Assembly (NCBI GenBank): GCA_017828835.1
Contig: JAGAEK010000146.1
Coordinates: 1 to 7,507 of the forward strand
Reading direction: 5' to 3'
DNA: 7,507 nucleotides
From: Oscillospiraceae bacterium
GTDB taxonomy: Bacteria > Bacillota > Clostridia > Oscillospirales > Ruminococcaceae
The notes under the pieces were generated by a model. The model saw only the letters and a list, made by a program, of their open reading frames with translations, was not told the DNA's origin and did no database searches. This document shows, piece by piece, positions 5,495 to 7,507 of the stretch (within the stretch, counting starts at the first letter, position 1; each line of letters begins with the position of its first letter). Made by a program: the position numbers and the translations under genes.

Positions 5495-7456
5495 TTATTC
5501 ACCCTTGAGCCATTTTTCTTTTGCTGCATAGTAGTCAGCCGCTTTAACAACTTCGTCCTGGAGCTTCATATATTTGAAGTAAGGAACGACGTTGTAGGAT
5601 GCCTGACCGTAGAGACCGTAAGCAGCGGAGAAAGGAACCACCTTGCTGAGAACAAGGTTTGCACCGGACGTCGAGTACGGTCTGATTATACCGTTTGCAA
5701 GAAGGATCGCTTCGATCTTAGCAAATGCTTCGATACGAGCGTCACCGCTGAGTACCGTAGCAGCGTCGAGCAGCGTTTTAACTTCGTCCAAGCCAATAGC
5801 CTTGAGAGCCGCGACGTTGGATTCCGACTGACCCTGGTCAACAGCGTTGATACCGGAGTAGTTAAGCATATCGCCATCTTCCGCATTGTAGCAGTTGATG
5901 TATGTGAGCGGGTCGCCGTAGTCCGGGCCCCAACCAGCGCCGAACGCGAAGTCGATGCTGTTGTCCGCGCCTGTCGGGCAGGTGTAGAATGAGCTGTAGT
6001 AAGCAGTCTTATCGGCAAACATTACAAGGTTGATTTTTACGTAGTCGCCGATTGCTTTTTCGATAGAATCTTTCATAGCAAGAGCTATCTTTGTGTTGTT
6101 CTCATTTGCAGAGTTAACGGGATAGTCGAGGTGGATCGGCCATTCGGATATCGTGTCGCCGAGTTCCGTCTTTGCAGCTTCTGCAAACGCTTTAGCTCTT
6201 TCAGGATTGTACCAAGCGTCCTGACCGTCGTTGAGGTCAATGCCTGCAAAAGTGGGATTGAGTTCTTCAAGATACTTCGTTACGAGCGCGCCGTAAGCCG
6301 TGCCGTCCGTCTTAGCTGCGAACGTGTAAGGAACAAGAGTGTTTCTTGCAGCGTCAAGAGCTCTTTCTTCACCCTGTGTGATCGTCTGAGTAGCTTTCGT
6401 GGAGTAAGCAGCGTAAACCGCAAGACGGAAGTTCTTGTTCAGGATAGCGGCTTTGGTGTCTGCCTTCTGAGCGTCCGTCTTATCCGTCGTGGATACGGAA
6501 GTGTCGCTGTAAAGCGTGTAAAGCTGTCTATCAAAGTTGAACGCGCCCCAGAAAGTGGTGGCGTCAGTCATGCTCTTGTACTGGTTGTCTTTGTAATCTC
6601 TGTCGGCAACTTCAACAACCTGAGGCAGGTTGGAGTTTATTGCCGTAGAGGTAACTTCGCCGCGAACGAACATATTGAAGTTCTGGTCAGCTTCTTTACC
6701 GTCGGAATACGTTACTTTTACGTGGTCAACGAAAACGTTGTCTTTGTCGTAGTATTTCTGGTTCTTGTCGAACTTGACTTCCTGGTTTGCAACGAGAGAC
6801 GTCAGAATGTAGCAGCCGTTGTAAAGGATGCCGGCCGGCTCAACTGCGCCGAAGTTCTCGCCTTTGGCAGCAAGGAAATCAGCGTTGATCGGGTAGAGGA
6901 TCGAGTACGTCGTCATGCCGTCGAAGTAGCCGCAGGGCTGAGTAAGCGTGTAGGTAAGTTTGTTGCCTTCAGCTTTGATACCGACTTCGTCCCATGTAGC
7001 CGTACCGTCTTTGTACGCTCTGAGGTTGACGATGAGGTCTTCAACCAGAGAGAGTGTCTGAGAAGAAGTAGCAACAGCGTGCTTCAGACCCGTAACGAAG
7101 TCTTCAGCAGTGACTTTCGCGTAAACTTCGCCTTCGCTGGTGACCCAGTTAGCGTTGTCACGGATGTTGAAAGTCCAGACGCTTGCGTCTTCATTTGCCG
7201 ACCAAGTTTCAGCCATGCCGGCGATAAGCGTGCCGTGGCTGTCCTGAGTAAGCAGACCTTCGATGAAGTTGGACGTGTAGTCGCCGTTAGCGGATTTGTT
7301 GTTGTAAACGTAGTCCAACGTTGTGATGTCGAACATGTCGATCATGGAATACGTCGTTGTATCCCATTTTACCTTTTGTTCTTCAGGTTCGCCGCATGCC
7401 GTAAGGCAGATCAGCAGCATAACCGTTGCGAGAATGAGCGAGATAACTTTTTTCAT
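5495..7456 (-). CDS. oppA: Oligopeptide-binding lipoprotein OppA (AmiA-like, SBP family 5)
   Basis: A 653-residue extracellular peptide receptor tethered to the membrane. The signal peptide is MKKVISLILATVMLLICLTAC with lipobox LTAC, so C21 would become the lipidated first residue. Family 5 features include IEGLLTQD (65-72), the AEDF...GLKHA helix region (117-127), and the conserved GWGPDYGDPLTYI (508-520). The length is close to AmiA (about 660) and longer than enterobacterial OppA (about 540). The start is set by AAAGGAG (7464-7470) 7 nt before the ATG; an in-frame ATG at 7501 would add 15 polar residues before the signal peptide and has no support. It is the first gene of the operon, and its promoter is outside the window. 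Which peptides it binds cannot be read from sequence; nutrition and uptake of signalling peptides are both known for this family. Confidence 0.96.
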   Translation of the reverse strand: MKKVISLILATVMLLICLTACGEPEEQKVKWDTTTYSMIDMFDITTLDYVYNNKSANGDYTSNFIEGLLTQDSHGTLIAGMAETWSANEDASVWTFNIRDNANWVTSEGEVYAKVTAEDFVTGLKHAVATSSQTLSLVEDLIVNLRAYKDGTATWDEVGIKAEGNKLTYTLTQPCGYFDGMTTYSILYPINADFLAAKGENFGAVEPAGILYNGCYILTSLVANQEVKFDKNQKYYDKDNVFVDHVKVTYSDGKEADQNFNMFVRGEVTSTAINSNLPQVVEVADRDYKDNQYKSMTDATTFWGAFNFDRQLYTLYSDTSVSTTDKTDAQKADTKAAILNKNFRLAVYAAYSTKATQTITQGEERALDAARNTLVPYTFAAKTDGTAYGALVTKYLEELNPTFAGIDLNDGQDAWYNPERAKAFAEAAKTELGDTISEWPIHLDYPVNSANENNTKIALAMKDSIEKAIGDYVKINLVMFADKTAYYSSFYTCPTGADNSIDFAFGAGWGPDYGDPLTYINCYNAEDGDMLNYSGINAVDQGQSESNVAALKAIGLDEVKTLLDAATVLSGDARIEAFAKIEAILLANGIIRPYSTSGANLVLSKVVPFSAAYGLYGQASYNVVPYFKYMKLQDEVVKAADYYAAKEKWLKGE

Positions 7457-7507
7457 TGTTTTTCTCCTTTTTAAATTTTTTGTCGATGTAAAACATCTCA
7501 TATGCTC

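Noticed and set aside
6131..7474. 447-codon open frame antisense to oppA
   Set aside because: It mirrors the codon bias of oppA in the opposite frame, has no ribosome binding site or recognisable domain, and its translation is rich in Arg, Val, Phe and Ser with no domain pattern.
7485..7497. Small inverted repeat GATGT-AAA-ACATC upstream of oppA
   Set aside because: Only 5 bp with a 3-nt loop, no known operator pattern, and the promoter it might belong to is outside the window.

Overview
The window looks like a piece of a Bacillota (Firmicutes) chromosome, most likely an anaerobic gut clostridium or a relative. The grounds are AGGAGG-type ribosome binding sites, a lipoprotein-type substrate-binding protein with a lipobox Cys, and an oligopeptide transporter with the gene order and protein architecture of the streptococcal Ami / Gram-positive Opp systems. 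No species can be named from this sequence alone.

Left part, + strand (1-628): a complete tRNA-Ser(GCU) gene with encoded CCA. Its promoter has a perfect -10 and a -35 that appears cut by the window edge, and a strong intrinsic terminator follows. Next is a small, very AT-rich gene (228-590, about 30% GC against roughly 45-57% in sampled lines of the operon). It encodes a 120-residue peptide with a charged helical N-terminus, a textbook double-glycine leader ending (LDNVAGG), and a 52-residue C-terminal part carrying CPEC and a His cluster. It looks like an exported bacteriocin/RiPP-like precursor with an unusual, possibly zinc-binding core. A terminator follows at once.

Middle (629-823): a non-coding stretch with two arms of degenerate 7-bp repeats (CACTNTT) in inverted orientation, a small hairpin, and a bidirectional-looking terminator shared with the converging operon.

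Right part, - strand (7456 down to 824): a complete five-gene oligopeptide ABC importer operon in the order oppA-oppB-oppC-oppD-oppF. OppA is the membrane-anchored peptide-binding lipoprotein. OppB (with a large extracellular insertion) and OppC form the membrane channel. OppD and OppF are the paired ATPases. A 108-nt gap with a tandem 12-bp repeat and a strong stem-loop separates oppA from oppB. The remaining genes are packed with a 4-nt overlap, a 9-nt gap and a 17-nt overlap, so translational coupling is likely. The operon promoter lies beyond the right edge.

The importer is an ordinary, well-understood system. The most unusual item is the small double-glycine peptide gene with its zinc-finger-like core, together with the inverted heptad repeats beside it. 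No CRISPR array, insertion sequence, integrase or other RNA gene was seen.
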